From contig NC_091886.1 in assembly GCF_019399895.1 (NCBI RefSeq), forward strand, positions 1,240,001-1,304,000: 64,000 nt of DNA, read 5' to 3'. The notes below the pieces were generated by a model. The model had not been told where the DNA came from and did not search any database. It saw only the letters and a list, made by a program, of their open reading frames with translations. The translations under genes were made by a program, and so were the position numbers. The DNA is from Cardiocondyla obscurior (taxonomy: Eukaryota > Arthropoda > Insecta > Hymenoptera > Formicidae). Of the stretch, positions 61,901-64,000 are shown in pieces (within the stretch, counting starts at the first letter, position 1; every line of letters begins with the position of its first letter).

Positions 61901-62543
61901 ACACGCGGCGAATTGCAACAGATGCAAGACGCAAAAGAACGCGGGGATAAAGTACCCGGGCGGAATCTCGTACTTCGTCGAGACGGCCGTTCGTCCCGCG
62001 GTTTCATCCCACGCTACCACTTCGCGGAACCGGCGCAATCTCGATAACGATCGTTCCTCAATAAATCAAAGAATTATGCCCACTGGAGCGTGTGCCACGC
62101 GATAAACGACGCGACGGTCATCGTCGATCGCGTCCGATCATCATCAGAGTTCGATCGTGGATTCGGCGTTTCGCTACCTGCCTCGCTCACTTCGTTCTCG
62201 TCCCGTATACGAGGAAAGGAGAGCACCGTGCGCTCTCGATACGTACCCGAAAGAACAGCCACGTATACAGCCTGCTCGAACTGCGGGGCATTGTCGTTGA
62301 GATCGGTCACACGAACGGTGAGATCGGTCGTCGCCTCGTGAATCCCGTCGCTGGCGATCACCTGAAGAGTGTACTCGGAACGCGTCTCGGCGTCCAAACG
62401 CTTCCGCAGAACAACCTTGCCGCCGTACCGGTCGATGCTGAAGGGTCCCGGGCTCGTCACGTTGCCGAAGCGATACGTTAACGCTGGCGAACTGTCGACG
62501 TCGTTTGCCGTGATAGTTGTTAGCACGGTTCCCATGGCGGTAC
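56600..62543 (-). CDS. ds: Dachsous protocadherin (3' end of gene: last cadherin repeats, TM, cytoplasmic domain)
   Basis: Giant atypical cadherin of epithelial plasma membranes that binds Fat across cells and controls planar polarity and Hippo-dependent growth. Exons 62543-62247, 59513-59060 and 58919-56600 join in phase and give the last 1,023 or so residues. About six cadherin repeats are visible, with linkers VTDLNDNAPQF, VEDVNDNYPYF and LEDVNDNSPKF plus degenerate ones (EIDSRDEFFPQF, LMDDNEP). A membrane helix follows (VLGLLIALLLLILAFGAIFL), then a cytoplasmic region of about 360 residues. The latter carries PPKYDEIPPY, VHNTQEYLARLGIVDPP, IATLIYGKIGE and GSYNWDYLLDWGPQYQPLAH, sequence typical of Dachsous tails. 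Upstream exons, which would hold the other repeats, lie beyond base 64000. It ends GELRI-stop (TAA at 56602-56600). Confidence 0.95.
59060..59513 (-). CDS. ds: dachsous exon (degenerate cadherin repeats)
   Basis: Acceptor CTCATTTCAG, donor GTAAAC. Encodes GQGKQEILTVNATDDDL, VRYYLLRPVKGFSVDPVTG, AIVAEDHGKP, then FRITLKENLLKGATLL and ILSKPVDREMRDR. Two repeats meet here without the usual D-x-N-D-N linker (VVVRLSSLKSTLPGREF instead). Confidence 0.93.
59514..62246 (-). other. dachsous intron with pyrimidine-rich block
   Basis: A 2.7-kb intron. The plus strand is heavily C/T-rich at about 61090-61400 (purine-rich in the transcript sense), which creates long open frames of Ser/Phe/Leu/Pro with no real protein character. 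A near-palindrome TCGTACA-T-TGTACGA lies at 59732-59746. Confidence 0.8.
62247..62543 (-). CDS. ds: dachsous exon (cadherin repeat)
   Basis: Acceptor ATTTTAG, donor GTACGT, phase 1 at both ends. Encodes TAMGTVLTTITANDVDSSPA, LQVIASDGIHEATTDL and VTDLNDNAPQF, then EQAVYVAVLS, most of one cadherin repeat and the start of the next. Its last base plus AA of the next exon gives Glu. Confidence 0.93.
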
Positions 62544-64000
62544 CTAAAATCAAACATTTTTTTTTAACATACAAATCATATTACAAATATGCACATTGAT
62601 AATGATATGAAACGAATAAAGCCGTTCCACTTTTATTTATTCTTTATACATAAATGGAGAACGTATTTGCAGCCTCGTAGGAGACGGCACGTTCGCGAAG
62701 ACCTCATTGTTGCAAATAAATAGATAATCGCGTGGATTATTCCAGCATCTGATAGCAGTGGGAGTTAGTAAAATGCGCTTGACAAAAATGAAAAAGACCG
62801 CTGTGGCTTTCGAACAGAATGAAGAGCTTTATCGCTCTGCATTGTGGCGCGCGCAGTCGCTACTGACAGATTGTATCCCTTATGCATAAAGATGACTTTG
62901 ATTTCGTTCTTTTGTCCCCTCATCGCGAAGTCACTTTGTCACCGTGAAACGATCGCGATGCATATGTACGCATACCCCACGAATCTCACGGGCGCGAGCT
63001 GCTTTCTTCCGCGAAGACACAGGAAAGAAGTCGGTGCTTAAAATGCATTGGATCCGTACTATCAAATCGTTTTATCTTGGCCGGTCGCTAAGACGAAACA
63101 GTCGAAACGAATCCGCTTGAAGAAACGGACGGGCCCTCCTGTACGCGAGGGAGACGATCGGAGTTGGCGCGAAGTAAGTTATAATGTCGCTCTGTCCAGG
63201 TATTACGCGAAGAAATTGAAAACCGTAACACGAGAACGATTTTGCGTGCGGGAAGAACGCGCGGCGTTGTACTTTGCACGACGCGCGAGTATTTTAAAAA
63301 TAAAATTATTAAGAAAATGGTGTTACGGTACTTGTAAAAATTTATAAAGGGCCTTTGCGAGGTAAGGCCCGGTTTATTTCGTGACGTTTGATGAAAACGA
63401 AATCTTTCCGATTCGGTTGAGTATGATATATACGGATACATGTTGAAGAAGCAAGTATATCATTAGAAACCGTTTGATTCCACCACCAGGTGATATACGT
63501 CCGGGCGTAAGCAACACCTGCGGCAGTAAAAGAATTATTCTGTACGATGCTTTCGAGGGCATAGACGGGGAGGAGGAAGGCTTTACTGGCACACGCGGCT
63601 GCGACCGCTCATAAATTTCACGGGAGATCGTTAAAGTCGTGTAAATCGGTTTCGCGGGGCAATCCCGTACCGTTCGTCTATAGGCAAACACGGGCGCGAC
63701 ATGACTCTGTTACCGCTGAAAACCTCTTTACTATTCCAAACGCAGCTGGAAACGGAAGTGGAGATCGCGGGGCACATAATTATCCTGTCCACGTGAATGC
63801 ATAAATACCCTTCATGCGAATTTTGTTGCGAGTCGAGGCGCAATTGACGTCGCCGTCGACGAAACGAACTGCGGGGCTTCCAGAGTACGAGCCGCGATGT
63901 TAAATAAATTTCGCCCGACGTGGCGTTAACGTGGCGACAATCTCGTTCGCACCGAAACCTCGAACAGTTTTACGACAATACAAATTAGACGGCGATCTCA
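62544..64000 (-). other. dachsous upstream intron (partial)
   Basis: No cadherin-like exon was found between 62544 and the right edge on the minus strand. The exon at 62543 needs an upstream phase-1 exon beyond 64000. Confidence 0.7.

Noticed and set aside
62092..62481. 129-residue plus-strand frame and other plus-strand frames over 57311-58025
   Set aside because: They are antisense shadows of dachsous coding exons.
63374..63691. 105-residue minus-strand frame as a further dachsous exon
   Set aside because: No cadherin motif (no DxD, DRE or DxNDN), and no phase-1 donor could be matched to the exon at 62543.
1..64000. tRNA, rRNA, CRISPR, conserved microRNAs (let-7, miR-1, miR-124, bantam and similar)
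   Set aside because: Scanned by eye for T-loop sequences, direct-repeat arrays and the known mature microRNA sequences. None found; a covariance-model search would be needed to exclude weak ones.

Overview
The window looks like nuclear DNA from an insect, most likely a hymenopteran and plausibly an ant. It has AT-rich introns full of poly-A/T runs, frequent CpG, GT-AG introns from under 80 bp to about 15 kb, and protein sequences typical of insect neural and polarity genes. The species call is inference. No prokaryotic operon, CRISPR array, rRNA, recognisable tRNA or intact transposon was seen.

Three protein-coding genes are supported exon by exon with matching splice phases. (1) Left, minus strand, about 26.2 kb down to base 1 and beyond: the 5' half of a metabotropic GABA-B receptor gene, best matched to insect subtype 3. 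Its first coding exon (23994-26186) encodes a very long acidic, low-complexity N-terminal extension and the start of the Venus-flytrap ligand domain. A 14.8 kb intron follows, then four short exons (8852-9169, 7235-7339, 6590-6655, 1-145). The rest of the ligand domain, the seven membrane helices and the tail lie off the left edge. (2) Middle right, plus strand, 45493-52947: a complete SLC1/EAAT-type amino-acid transporter (10 or 11 coding exons, 533 or 548 residues), probably the Eaat2 type. (3) Right, minus strand, 62543 down to 56600: the 3' end of dachsous (last cadherin repeats, membrane helix, complete cytoplasmic domain). The upstream exons lie off the right edge.

The GABA-B receptor and transporter genes are divergent, separated by about 19 kb with no supported gene. 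The transporter and dachsous are convergent, separated by about 3.6 kb. Two of the three genes act in neurotransmission; dachsous acts in Fat/Dachsous planar polarity and growth control. Nothing shows that they are co-regulated.

The most interesting points are: loss of the conserved Tyr-Glu pair needed for potassium/proton coupling in the transporter (Phe-Val here); a transporter stop codon embedded in a good splice donor, giving two possible C-termini; in-phase open hydrophobic sequence after splice-acceptor-like sites in the transporter intron that interrupts the HP1 loop; the roughly 670-residue N-terminal extension of the GABA-B receptor with a 16-codon upstream ORF ending two bases before its ATG; and an unclassified 120-bp repeat present twice in the receptor's first intron. 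No clearly novel system was identified.
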